Source: an uncultured Pseudomonadaceae bacterium (lineage in GTDB: Bacteria; Pseudomonadota; Gammaproteobacteria; Pseudomonadales; Pseudomonadaceae). From it: 9,023 nucleotides of DNA. Positions within the stretch are counted from its first letter, which is position 1; each line of letters starts with the position of its first letter. Where the stretch lies: contig CANRHT010000077.1 of the NCBI GenBank assembly GCA_947630465.1, positions 1 to 9,023 of the forward strand, in the 5' to 3' direction. The position numbers and the translations under genes were made by a program. Positions 1 to 6,309 of the stretch are shown piece by piece. Under the pieces are notes generated by a model. The model saw only the letters and a list, made by a program, of their open reading frames with translations, made no database searches and was not told the DNA's origin.

Positions 1-1
1 G

Positions 2-427
2 ACTATTCAATGGTCCTCCGCACAGCGTAATGAGCAGCCGCTGACATTGGCTTTTATTGATTTGGATAATTTTAAAAGCGTCAACGATCAGTTTGGGCAT
101 GAAGCAGGCGATAAAGTGTTGCGTGAATTTGCCAAGTCTTTGAACAAAAAACTGCGCAATTCAGACAGTTTGCTGCGCTGGGGTGGTGAAGAGTTTTTAA
201 TCATTATGCCCAGCACTAATTTAGAGCAGGCAACAAAAGGCATTAAGCGGATGCAAAACAATGGCTTAGGTGTGCGTCCAGACGGCTCACCCCTGACGGC
301 GAGTATTGGTTTGGCGGAACGCATGGTGGATCAAGCGGCTGATTTGGATGCGCTGTTAAATACCGCCGATCAGCGTATGTATCTGGCAAAAAACGCTGGC
401 CGCAATCAGATTCGCAGCACGGACTAG
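2..427 (+). CDS. Diguanylate cyclase, GGDEF domain (5' end missing)
   Basis: The reading frame is open from the first bases of the window, so the N-terminus and any sensor domain lie upstream. What remains is most of a GGDEF domain, which makes cyclic di-GMP from two GTP. Visible landmarks are FIDLDNFKSVND (the metal-binding Asp and the guanine-binding Asn region), the active-site GGEEF at 182-196, and the closing pattern ADQRMYLAKNAGRNQ. An RNSD sequence at 155-166 ends exactly five residues before GGEEF, the position of the RxxD inhibitory I-site, so product feedback inhibition is expected. All catalytic landmarks are intact, and activity is inferred. The stop at 425-427 is followed by 81 bases before the next gene on the same strand. 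The input signal cannot be judged from this fragment. Confidence 0.93.
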   Translation, partial: TIQWSSAQRNEQPLTLAFIDLDNFKSVNDQFGHEAGDKVLREFAKSLNKKLRNSDSLLRWGGEEFLIIMPSTNLEQATKGIKRMQNNGLGVRPDGSPLTASIGLAERMVDQAADLDALLNTADQRMYLAKNAGRNQIRSTD

Positions 428-449
428 CCCACACCACATAATAGAGTCG

Positions 450-475
450 CGCCCGCAGTTGGGCGTGGTTACAAT
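450..475 (+). promoter_or_regulatory. Weak promoter candidate for the RDD gene
   Basis: TACAAT at 470-475 matches the sigma70 -10 consensus at five of six bases and lies 33 bases before the ATG at 509. There is no good -35 hexamer at the usual distance. A 5-bp hairpin (CGCCC 450-454, GGGCG 461-465) sits just upstream and has no T-run, so it is not a terminator. This is a tentative call, and cotranscription with the GGDEF gene is equally possible. Confidence 0.25.
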
Positions 476-508
476 GCAGCACTTTTACACTTCAGGTATT
501 TCTTGGTT

Positions 509-1009
509 ATGGCTAAGCATGTCGTATTGCAACCTACGGGCAATTTTCCTAAAGCGAGTTTCTGGAAACGTCTCGCAGCGATTTTTTATGATTTTATGCT
601 GTGTATTGCTTTGGTGATGGTGGTGACGATGATTTATCAGCAGGGCATTTTACGGCTGATTTATGGCTCACAAGCGCTGTTGGAGATGTCTGAATCGCAG
701 ATGTTAGATATCGACCCTGTGCTGTCAACGCTGTTGTTTTTTGCGGTATTTGGGTTTTTCGCAAAATTCTGGACGCATGGTGGGCAAACGTTAGGCATGC
801 AGGTCTGGGGTTTACGTGTGCAAAACGCTGATGGCAGCGCGATTGATATCTGGCAGGCTTTGTTACGCTTTTTAATCGCACTGATTTCTTGGCTACCCGC
901 CGGACTGGGCTTGTTGTGGATGCTATTTGATAAGCAAAAGCGTACTTGGTCGGATATGTATTCGGGCAGCGAAGTGGTGCAACTGCCGAAGAATGTGCAT
1001 AAGAAGTAG
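509..1009 (+). CDS. RDD-family integral membrane protein
   Basis: This 166-residue protein has the RDD-family layout. RLAAIFYD at residues 21-28 carries the family Arg and first Asp at the start of the first membrane helix. FGFFAKFWTHGGQTLGMQVWGLRVQ at residues 81-105 links the second helix to a conserved loop. The third hydrophobic block is at residues 115-140, followed by DKQKRTWSDMYSG, whose Asp149 is the likely second conserved Asp. Predicted membrane segments are near 22-44, 70-88 and 115-140. The ATG at 509 is preferred because MAKHVVLQPTGNFPKASF resembles the start of Pseudomonas relatives. A TTG six bases upstream (503) is also in frame and lies closer to the AGGT at 494-497. The molecular function is not known. 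Some RDD proteins have been linked to ion or solute transport, but nothing here specifies a substrate. Confidence 0.88.
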   Translation: MAKHVVLQPTGNFPKASFWKRLAAIFYDFMLCIALVMVVTMIYQQGILRLIYGSQALLEMSESQMLDIDPVLSTLLFFAVFGFFAKFWTHGGQTLGMQVWGLRVQNADGSAIDIWQALLRFLIALISWLPAGLGLLWMLFDKQKRTWSDMYSGSEVVQLPKNVHKK

Positions 1010-1113
1010 TTACTCGCGATCTAGTGGCAGTGCGGTATGCACATAACTTTATGAGTCAACATATTAGAGCCACAGTTAGGCGCATGTCGTACAGCGCTCA
1101 TGTTGCTTTTCCC

Positions 1114-1160
1114 TCCACGGGGCGTCCCGCCCCAAGTCGGGCGCTGCGCCATCCATGGCT
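1114..1160 (-). repeat. Left copy of an inverted intergenic repeat
   Basis: Read on the reverse strand this segment begins AGCCATGGATGGCGCAGCGC and continues with CCGACTTGGGGCGGGACGCC. It resembles 1311-1359 read forward. The first 23 bases (1138-1160) match the other copy at 20 positions, and the rest matches more loosely. It contains the hairpins GGCGC-T-GCGCC (1140-1150) and GGGGCG-TCC-CGCCCC (1119-1133). The family is not one I can name. Confidence 0.55.
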
Positions 1161-1310
1161 ACGCTTGCCGCAGCACGATCGCTGTACTTATTGATCAATG
1201 ATGGTGTTGGCAAACTTACTGCGCTTTTTTATAACTTGATTTTCAACTACGTCATAACTGTAAACACTGCACAGGCTCAACGAGTGATTTGGGGTTTGTA
1301 TGACAAGCGG

Positions 1311-1359
1311 AGCCAAGGATGGCGTAGCGCCGGAGTTGAGCCCCGGACGGGTTCATCGA
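1311..1359 (+). repeat. Right copy of an inverted intergenic repeat
   Basis: The segment starts AGCCAAGGATGGCGTAGCGC, continues CGGAGTTGAGCCCCGGACGG and ends GTTCATCGA. It faces the 1114-1160 copy, and the two enclose about 150 bases. The first 23 bases are the best-conserved part. Whether the pair marks the ends of a mobile element or two separate insertions of a dispersed repeat cannot be told from one window. Confidence 0.5.
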
Positions 1360-1483
1360 CGGACAAACACATACCCCGCAGCACGGCGCGCACTAATCTA
1401 ACCTCCAGCGCCCTGCTTCACTCGCTAATCCAGCAACAACATGCGCTCATTCAATCCATTCACTGCAAAAAGACCAAATAGGT

Positions 1484-1512
1484 TTGCGCCCTTCCCGTGG
1501 GTCTTCCATAAT
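1484..1512 (+). promoter_or_regulatory. Possible miaB promoter
   Basis: CATAAT at 1507-1512 is a five-of-six match to the -10 consensus and is preceded at 17 bases by TTGCGC (1484-1489), which keeps only the TTG of the -35 consensus. Transcription would start near 1519, about 30 bases before the miaB ATG. Confidence 0.3.
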
Positions 1513-1549
1513 ATGCGGCTATTGTAGTTACTTGTAGGCGCGTTATCTC

Positions 1550-2878
1550 ATGGCTAAAAAACTGTACATCGAAACCCACGGCTGCCAAATGAACGAGTAC
1601 GACAGCTCGCGCATGGTAGATTTATTGGGCGAAAACCAAGCCATAGAAACCACCAAAGACGCTGCCGAAGCCGACATTATCGTGCTGAATACCTGCTCCA
1701 TTCGTGAGCGTGCACAGGATAAAGTCTATTCACAACTAGGCCGCTGGCGTGAACTTAAACTCGCCAATCCAGACCTAGTGATCAGCGTGGGCGGTTGCGT
1801 TGCCAGTCAAGAAGGTGCAGCTATTCGTGAACGCGCACCTTATGTTGATGTGGTCTTTGGCCCGCAAACACTGCACCGTTTGTCCGACATGATTGACGCT
1901 GCACGCAGCACTGGCAAAGCCCAAGTAGATGTCTCTTTTCCAGAAATTGAAAAATTTGACCGCCTACCTGAGCCTCGTATTGACGGCCCCACCGCCTACG
2001 TATCGGTGATGGAAGGCTGCAGCAAGTACTGCAGTTTCTGCGTCGTACCTTACACCCGCGGTGAAGAAGTCAGCCGACCACTGGCGGATGTTCTCAAAGA
2101 AATCCGCCACCTGGCTGAACACGGCGTGCGCGAAGTCACTTTGCTCGGACAAAACGTCAACGGCTATCGCGGCGACACAGGTAATGGCGATATTGCTGAT
2201 TTTGCTGAATTGATTCGCTTAGTGGCAGAAGTCGACGGCATTGATCGCATCCGCTATATGACCTCGCATCCGTTAGAGTTTTCTGATTCGCTGATTGATG
2301 CCCACGCCAATATTCCTAAGCTGGCTAAATACCTGCACTTACCGGTGCAATCAGGTTCCGACCGTATTTTAGCCGCGATGAAGCGCAACCACACCGCACT
2401 GGAATACAAATCACGCATCCGCAAACTCAAAGCCGCCGTGCCAGATATTTTAATCAGCTCGGACTTTATTGTCGGCTTCCCCGGTGAAACTGAAAAAGAC
2501 TTTGAGCAAACCATGCAGTTGGTTGCTGATGTAGATTTTGACTTTTCCTACTCCTTTATCTACAGCCCGCGCCCCGGTACGCCTGCAGCAGAGCTAAAAG
2601 ACGATACGCCTGAAGACGTCATCAAGCATCGCCTTGGCTTATTACAGCATCGTCTACAGCAACAAGGCTTTGCCCATACGCGGCGCATGGCGGGTACTAC
2701 ACAGCGGATTTTAGTGAACGATTACGCGAAAAAAGACCCCGGCTTGCTGCAAGGGCGTAACGAAAATAACCGTATTGTGTATTTCCGCAGCAACAACCCA
2801 AGCTTGATTGGCCAGTTTGTTGATGTCTTTATCGACGAAGCTAAGCCCTTCACCCTGCATGGTACTTTGGTCGAATAA
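1550..2878 (+). CDS. miaB: tRNA-2-methylthio-N6-isopentenyladenosine synthase MiaB
   Basis: MiaB is a radical-SAM methylthiotransferase. It converts i6A37 to ms2i6A37 in tRNAs that read codons starting with U, which steadies codon-anticodon pairing. The 442-residue length is normal for the family. The N-terminal domain (about 1-125) has the three cluster cysteines Cys12 ([10 protein letters not shown]), Cys49 (NTCSIRERA) and Cys83 (GGCVA). The radical-SAM domain follows with CSKYCSFC at 157-164, giving Cys157, Cys161 and Cys164, the same numbering as in E. coli Mia[10 protein letters not shown] and HLPVQSGS are further family signatures. The C-terminal 65 or so residues form the TRAM RNA-binding domain. 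The ATG at 1550 begins [13 protein letters not shown], as expected, although the Shine-Dalgarno sequence is weak. From general knowledge, miaB in Pseudomonas is usually followed by the phoH-like ybeZ and ybeY. Here the next gene is dksA, 171 bases downstream. Confidence 0.98.
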   Translation: MAKKLYIETHGCQMNEYDSSRMVDLLGENQAIETTKDAAEADIIVLNTCSIRERAQDKVYSQLGRWRELKLANPDLVISVGGCVASQEGAAIRERAPYVDVVFGPQTLHRLSDMIDAARSTGKAQVDVSFPEIEKFDRLPEPRIDGPTAYVSVMEGCSKYCSFCVVPYTRGEEVSRPLADVLKEIRHLAEHGVREVTLLGQNVNGYRGDTGNGDIADFAELIRLVAEVDGIDRIRYMTSHPLEFSDSLIDAHANIPKLAKYLHLPVQSGSDRILAAMKRNHTALEYKSRIRKLKAAVPDILISSDFIVGFPGETEKDFEQTMQLVADVDFDFSYSFIYSPRPGTPAAELKDDTPEDVIKHRLGLLQHRLQQQGFAHTRRMAGTTQRILVNDYAKKDPGLLQGRNENNRIVYFRSNNPSLIGQFVDVFIDEAKPFTLHGTLVE

Positions 2879-2940
2879 TAGAGTGATCTACCGCACAAAA
2901 CCATGCAACACATGACGGATAGCGACAAAAAGCTAGCGTA

Positions 2941-2965
2941 GCGAACACCTTTCTGGTAAGTTCGC
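2941..2965 (+). other. Hairpin in the miaB-dksA spacer
   Basis: GCGAAC-ACC at 2941-2949 can pair with GGT at 2955-2957 and GTTCGC at 2960-2965, leaving a TTTCT loop and an AA bulge, for nine base pairs. No T-run follows, so it is not a typical terminator. It could lie in the dksA leader or stabilise the miaB 3' end. No clear sigma70 promoter for dksA was recognised in 2879-3049. Confidence 0.35.
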
Positions 2966-3049
2966 CCGCTTGTGAGCGTAGAGGGGTTAATTCGGACAAC
3001 CGTTTAGCATCGTTTACGCAGTGATCTTGAGTGTTTGAGAGGCGGACCT

Positions 3050-3493
3050 ATGCCCAATAAAGCAGAAAACCAAAGTAGCCAATTGATCCGTACTTTTGTG
3101 CCTTATGAGACAGCAAAAGACGAAGAGTATATGAGCGAAAATATGCGCGCTCACTTCACCAACATCCTCAACATTTGGAAGCAAGAGTTGATGGAAGAAG
3201 TGGATCGTACCGTCAACCACATGAAGGATGAAGCCGCTAACTTTCCTGATCCGGCCGACCGCGCCAGTCAAGAAGAAGAGTTCAGCCTAGAACTGCGCAC
3301 CCGTGATCGCGAGCGTAAATTGATCAAGAAAATTGATGAGACTATCGAACTGATCAAAGAAGATGATTACGGCTGGTGTGACGCTTGCGGCGTAGAAATC
3401 GGCATCCGCCGCCTCGAAGCCCGCCCTACTGCTACGATGTGCATTGATTGCAAAACATTAGCAGAAATTAAAGAGAAGCAAATGGGCTCATAA
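3050..3493 (+). CDS. dksA: RNA polymerase-binding transcription factor DksA
   Basis: DksA binds in the secondary channel of RNA polymerase and, with ppGpp, represses rRNA promoters and activates amino-acid biosynthesis promoters. The 147-residue protein has the full structure. Its long coiled coil (about 28-105) has the tip sequence DPADRASQEEEF. Asp67, Asp70 and Ala72 there correspond to the functional E. coli tip residues Asp71, Asp74 and Ala76. A four-cysteine zinc finger follows (Cys110, Cys113, Cys131, Cys134) with GIRRLEARPTA between the pairs. All four cysteines are present, so this is the zinc-dependent form and not the cysteine-poor DksA2 paralogue. The ATG at 3050 is chosen over a TTG at 3035 because AGAGG at 3038-3042 is well spaced for it and MPNKAENQSSQLIRTF fits known N-termini. 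A strong terminator follows. In P. aeruginosa, gluQ follows dksA, as I recall, and it is absent here. Confidence 0.98.
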   Translation: MPNKAENQSSQLIRTFVPYETAKDEEYMSENMRAHFTNILNIWKQELMEEVDRTVNHMKDEAANFPDPADRASQEEEFSLELRTRDRERKLIKKIDETIELIKEDDYGWCDACGVEIGIRRLEARPTATMCIDCKTLAEIKEKQMGS

Positions 3494-3510
3494 TCCCAGC
3501 GCACAACAGC

Positions 3511-3540
3511 AAAAACGGAGCCCTAAAGCTCCGTTTTTTT
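3511..3540. terminator. Bidirectional terminator between dksA and trpS
   Basis: A perfect 7-bp stem (ACGGAGC 3515-3521, GCTCCGT 3528-3534) encloses CCTAAA. A T-run to 3540 follows, and an A-run at 3511-3515 precedes it. It can therefore end dksA transcripts on the forward strand and trpS transcripts on the reverse strand. Confidence 0.92.
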
Positions 3541-3561
3541 ATGCGTGTCTGGTTATCTCCT

Positions 3562-3585
3562 GTAGGTCGCGCATTTATGCTCGAC
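3562..3585 (+). repeat. REP element, forward copy (first cluster)
   Basis: GTAG (3562-3565) is followed by the imperfect palindrome GTCGCGCATTTATGCTCGAC (3566-3585). A GTAG-type tetranucleotide directly before a hairpin with internal mismatches is the hallmark of bacterial REP sequences mobilised by RAYT (TnpA-REP) proteins. It pairs head-to-head with 3614-3637, with 28 bases between them, which is the arrangement called a BIME. Confidence 0.72.
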
Positions 3586-3613
3586 ACGGCACAAAGCATG
3601 CACTCACAACAGA

Positions 3614-3637
3614 GTCGGACATAAATGTCTGACCTAC
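3614..3637 (-). repeat. REP element, reverse copy (first cluster)
   Basis: Read on the reverse strand it is GTAG followed by GTCAGACATTTATGTCCGAC. This agrees with the forward copy at 3562-3585 in the tetranucleotide, the GTC...GAC ends and the central CATTTATG. Differences between the two arms keep each hairpin paired (for example GACAT with ATGTC here, GCAT with ATGC there), which is typical of selected REP structure. It ends 24 bases before the trpS stop codon. Confidence 0.72.
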
Positions 3638-3661
3638 ACACAGAGCACCGATAGAGCACGC

Positions 3662-5005
3662 TTACTCGGCGGTCAATGCTGCACGCAACTCCAGCAGCGC
3701 TTCAGCACACAAGGCATCACTGCCGTACTGCGGGCCTTGGGCAATGCATTCATTATCCATCCATACCGTCAATTGCTGATCCACTTGGCGAATATCCAAT
3801 GCATCTTGTGCCGTTTGTACATGCTTCGATGCCACACCCGCGCCACGGCCATCGGCAAACGCCTTCGACAACAATAAATCCTCGCCCTTACTGCTTAACA
3901 CACGAAAGCGAAAACCCTCATCATCGCGAAAACTCACCACACGACTGGCTTTTTTAGCTTTCTTCTTGCTGGTCACTAAATCCGCGCCCTGCACCGCAAA
4001 GCTGCGCAAACCCACCGCCTCACGTAATTCCTGCAAAAACGGCGTGGCTATTTTACGCGCCTTAACTGCGCCAGCCTGCAAGATATCTTCCAAGTCATTG
4101 GGCTTGGCCAACAACGCATGGTAGCGCTCACGTGGTTCGCTCAACTGCTCATCAAGTAGCGTAAACAAGCGCTGCTTGGCTTCGCCCCAGGCTAAGCCTG
4201 CTTGCAAATCAGCACGCATCGCCGCTTGCTCAGCCGGAGTAGAAAACGCTTGATACAAGGTAAACAGATGTGAATTGTCGGCATCTTTCGCCTCACCCGG
4301 CAATTTAGAGTCGGTCACAATCCGCGAAATGGCGCTTTTTAATTCTTTGCTAGAGGAAAACAGCGGAATGGTATTGTCATAACTTTTCGACATTTTACGG
4401 CCATCCAAGCCCGGCAAAGTTGCTACGTCTTCCTCAATAATCGCTTCTGGCATGGCAAAAAACTCACGGCCCTTGCCAAATAAATAATTAAAGCGCTGAC
4501 CAATATCACGCGCCATTTCCACGTGCTGTACCTGATCACGGCCCACTGGCACTTTATTCGCATTAAAAATCAAAATATCCGCCGCCATCAACACCGGATA
4601 GCTGAACAAACCCATAGTCACACCTGCATCTGGATCAAGCCCAGCCGCTTCATTGTGATCCACCGATGCTTTATAAGCGTGCGCACGATTGAGCAAACCT
4701 TTGGATGCGACACACGTCAGCAGCCAGGTCAGCTCAGTGATTTCCGGAATATCGGACTGGCGATAAAAAGTGGCACGCTCGGCATCCAAACCACCAGCCA
4801 GCCAAGTCGCAGCGATTTCTAAACGCGAACGCTGAATGCGCGCCGGATCATCACACTTAATCAGTGCATGGTAATCGGCTAAAAAATAAAACGACTCCAC
4901 ATTATCAACTTGACTCGCCGCAATTGCCGGACGAATCGCACCCGCGTAGTTGCCTAAATGCGGTGTGCCCGTGGTGGTAATTCCAGTTAAAACTCGCGTG
5001 CTCAT
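3662..5005 (-). CDS. trpS: Tryptophanyl-tRNA synthetase, long form
   Basis: This class Ic aminoacyl-tRNA synthetase charges tRNA-Trp with tryptophan in the cytoplasm. Its HIGH-type motif is TGTPHLGNY at residues 12-20, and the KMSKS loop is [10 protein letters not shown] at 202-211. Other family blocks include [15 protein letters not shown] (131-145) and [17 protein letters not shown] (152-168). The 447-residue length exceeds the usual roughly 330 residues. After the core (ending near 335) come a lysine-rich linker ([10 protein letters not shown], 346-355) and a domain of about 90 residues. That domain contains [20 protein letters not shown] and GVASKHVQ, and its pattern recalls the small YegP/DUF1508 fold. 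From memory, Pseudomonas TrpRS has the same extension. The ATG at 5005 starts [13 protein letters not shown]. The hydrolase gene stops 24 bases upstream on the same strand, so the two are probably cotranscribed. Confidence 0.97.
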   Translation of the reverse strand: MSTRVLTGITTTGTPHLGNYAGAIRPAIAASQVDNVESFYFLADYHALIKCDDPARIQRSRLEIAATWLAGGLDAERATFYRQSDIPEITELTWLLTCVASKGLLNRAHAYKASVDHNEAAGLDPDAGVTMGLFSYPVLMAADILIFNANKVPVGRDQVQHVEMARDIGQRFNYLFGKGREFFAMPEAIIEEDVATLPGLDGRKMSKSYDNTIPLFSSSKELKSAISRIVTDSKLPGEAKDADNSHLFTLYQAFSTPAEQAAMRADLQAGLAWGEAKQRLFTLLDEQLSEPRERYHALLAKPNDLEDILQAGAVKARKIATPFLQELREAVGLRSFAVQGADLVTSKKKAKKASRVVSFRDDEGFRFRVLSSKGEDLLLSKAFADGRGAGVASKHVQTAQDALDIRQVDQQLTVWMDNECIAQGPQYGSDALCAEALLELRAALTAE

Positions 5006-5029
5006 ATCTACTCAATCACTGTTAATAAA

Positions 5030-5653
5030 TTAAAGACGTTCCGCCACCAACTGCTTCAGCTCGGGCAGACGACCATGGAAAAAGTGCCCACAGTCTGCCA
5101 CTTTTAGCAGCTCATGGGGCTGACTTAATGCCGCCGACCATTGATAGACCACTTGCGGATCAATCACTTCATCATCCTGCGGCTGAATAATGGTCAGTTG
5201 TGTATTGCTGGCCAGCGGGTGCTCAGCATCAAAACGCATCGCTGCTGGAGCCACTAAATAGAGCTGCGCAATAGCTACCCCCGCTTGCTGTAAACGCCCT
5301 GACAAACTGCCGGCGACAAAACCACCAAAAGAAAAGCCCAATAAATAAACCGGTAATCCCGGGTGCTGCTCCTGCAACCACGCCAAAGCGGCTTGTGCAT
5401 CATCCACTTCACCGCTGGACATATCATGCTCGCCAGCACTTTTACCGGTGCCACGGTAGTTAAAACGCAAAGTCGCTAAACCGCTATCACGCGCCGTACG
5501 CTGCAGAGTCGACACGACTTTATTGAGCATAGTGCCGCCTTGGCTCGGATTGGGATGGCACACTAAAGCAATCCCGCGCGCATCCGCTACGGGCAAATGC
5601 AGCGCTTCAAGAGCACCGACCGGGCCATCAATCAGGACAGGATTTTCACGCAT
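5030..5653 (-). CDS. Alpha/beta hydrolase of the dienelactone hydrolase-like type
   Basis: Numbering from the ATG at 5653, this 207-residue protein has an early HPNP (33-36) followed by GGTMLNKVV, and FNYRGTGKSAGEHD (64-77). The nucleophile elbow GFSFGG (106-111) gives Ser108 as catalytic serine. The acid is probably in QDDEVIDP (159-166) and the histidine is His190 in CGHFFHG. The HPxP...GGxMxNKVV pattern belongs to a widespread group of small cytosolic hydrolases of unknown substrate, and similar genes sit next to trpS in Pseudomonas. A TTG at 5659 is in frame and lies 7 bases after GGAG (5670-5667), while the ATG lies 13 bases after it, so the protein may be two residues longer. The gene reads into trpS, which suggests cotranscription. 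The substrate cannot be inferred. Confidence 0.9.
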   Translation of the reverse strand: MRENPVLIDGPVGALEALHLPVADARGIALVCHPNPSQGGTMLNKVVSTLQRTARDSGLATLRFNYRGTGKSAGEHDMSSGEVDDAQAALAWLQEQHPGLPVYLLGFSFGGFVAGSLSGRLQQAGVAIAQLYLVAPAAMRFDAEHPLASNTQLTIIQPQDDEVIDPQVVYQWSAALSQPHELLKVADCGHFFHGRLPELKQLVAERL

Positions 5654-5686
5654 CAACAAAAAACAACTCCATAACCCGCATTGGGG

Positions 5687-5715
5687 TAAATTCGTCTAGT
5701 GGTAAGTATTGTCAA
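5687..5715 (-). promoter_or_regulatory. Candidate promoter for the hydrolase-trpS unit
   Basis: On the reverse strand a perfect TTGACA (5715-5710) is followed after 17 bases by AATTTA (5692-5687), a poor -10 match. The -35 is exact and the position suits the hydrolase start at 5653, but the weak -10 keeps confidence low. Confidence 0.4.
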
Positions 5716-5812
5716 TAAAGCCGATACTGTTGCTCATTGGAGCCTGCTCGATGCTGTACAGAACAGGCATAAGTGGTTAACGTAAAGCAAAGCCGTTTAA
5801 AGAGGAAGTCTT

Positions 5813-6247
5813 GTGGAACAGTCACTCCCCGTTTGGTTAATCCCAGCACTCACTTTAGTGGGTGGAATTATTATTGGCGTTATTTTAGCACGCGTATTGC
5901 AACGTACCTCACCTGGAAAAACTCAAGATCAACTCGATGAGTTGCAAGAGCGTTTTGACAGCTATCAAAGTGAAGTGGTGACGCATTTTAACACCACTGC
6001 TTCTTTAGTAAAAAAACTCACACAAAACTATCAAGATGTGCAGCAGCATTTGTCAGTTGGCGCTGAGCGTTTAGCCCTTGATGAAGTCACCCGTGAGCGT
6101 TTACTAGCCAGTTTGGTAGACGACAGCAAGCCGCGTGAGCGTATCCGCGCACCGCAAGACAGTCAGTTTGATCCTGCCACTGAAGCACCACGTGATTACA
6201 GCGATGATACTGGCACCTTATCTGAAGGGTACGGTTTGAAGCGTTAA
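5813..6247 (+). CDS. zapG: ZapG/YhcB-like DUF1043 inner-membrane protein
   Basis: The 144-residue protein has one N-terminal membrane helix (about residues 8-27, WLIPALTLVGGIIIGVILAR). A charged coiled-coil stretch follows (about 35-90, including QDQLDELQERFDSYQSEV and VVTHFNTTASLVKKLTQNY). The tail is acidic, flexible and proline-containing. This is the layout of DUF1043 proteins, whose E. coli member YhcB (ZapG) takes part in cell division and envelope biogenesis. The HFNTTASLVKKLTQNYQDVQQHL block is the family signature I relied on. Translation starts at a GTG (5813) preceded at good spacing by AGAGGA (5801-5806). In E. coli yhcB lies next to degQ-degS. Here it converges on algW, the degS counterpart, which supports the assignment by conserved neighbourhood. 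Confidence 0.85.
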   Translation: MEQSLPVWLIPALTLVGGIIIGVILARVLQRTSPGKTQDQLDELQERFDSYQSEVVTHFNTTASLVKKLTQNYQDVQQHLSVGAERLALDEVTRERLLASLVDDSKPRERIRAPQDSQFDPATEAPRDYSDDTGTLSEGYGLKR

Positions 6248-6266
6248 GTTTGGCTTGATCGAATGC

Positions 6267-6296
6267 AAAAAGGAGCTCAAACGAGCTCCTTTTTTT
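6267..6296. terminator. Bidirectional terminator between zapG and algW
   Basis: A perfect 8-bp stem (AGGAGCTC 6271-6278, GAGCTCCT 6283-6290) with an AAAC loop has an A-run before it (6267-6270) and a T-run after it (to 6296). It serves both convergent genes. The algW stop codon is 14 bases beyond it. Confidence 0.93.
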
Positions 6297-6309
6297 ATGC
6301 CTGATCCAC

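Larger units (their letters stand above)
1010..1549. other. 540-base region without a convincing gene
   Basis: The stretch between the RDD gene and miaB holds two facing copies of a repeat (1114-1160 and 1311-1359), GC-rich hairpins such as GGGGCG-TCC-CGCCCC at 1119-1133, a more A+T-rich centre (about 1175-1310), and a possible miaB promoter near 1484-1512. One 108-codon open frame (1155-1481) crosses it. That frame has no Shine-Dalgarno sequence, begins inside the left repeat copy and runs through the right copy, so it is probably not a gene. No clear terminator follows the RDD stop. Confidence 0.6.

Noticed and set aside
243..482. Reverse-strand open frame opposite the GGDEF gene and RDD spacer
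   Set aside because: It lies antisense to a well-supported GGDEF domain and has no recognisable domain or ribosome-binding site.
594..881. Reverse-strand 95-codon frame opposite the RDD gene
   Set aside because: It is a shadow of the RDD coding frame, with a low-complexity basic product and no family signature.
3562..3637. Possible CRISPR repeats
   Set aside because: There are only two units, in opposite orientation and not identical, with no array of regular spacers and no cas genes.
3468..3659. Reverse 63-codon frame with several cysteines over the dksA end and REP pair
   Set aside because: It runs through the bidirectional terminator and both REP hairpins, so it is a translation of noncoding DNA.
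3676..3957. Forward frame opposite the trpS 3' end
   Set aside because: It is antisense to the conserved TrpRS extension and its His- and Pro-rich product looks like a shadow translation.
4523..4822. Forward 99-codon frame opposite the trpS core
   Set aside because: It is antisense to highly conserved TrpRS motifs and has no independent support.
5754..5767. CTGTACAG and nearby ACAG resemble a LexA box upstream of zapG
   Set aside because: The gammaproteobacterial LexA site needs CTGT, eight bases, then ACAG. Here the spacing is zero or five bases, so the fit fails.
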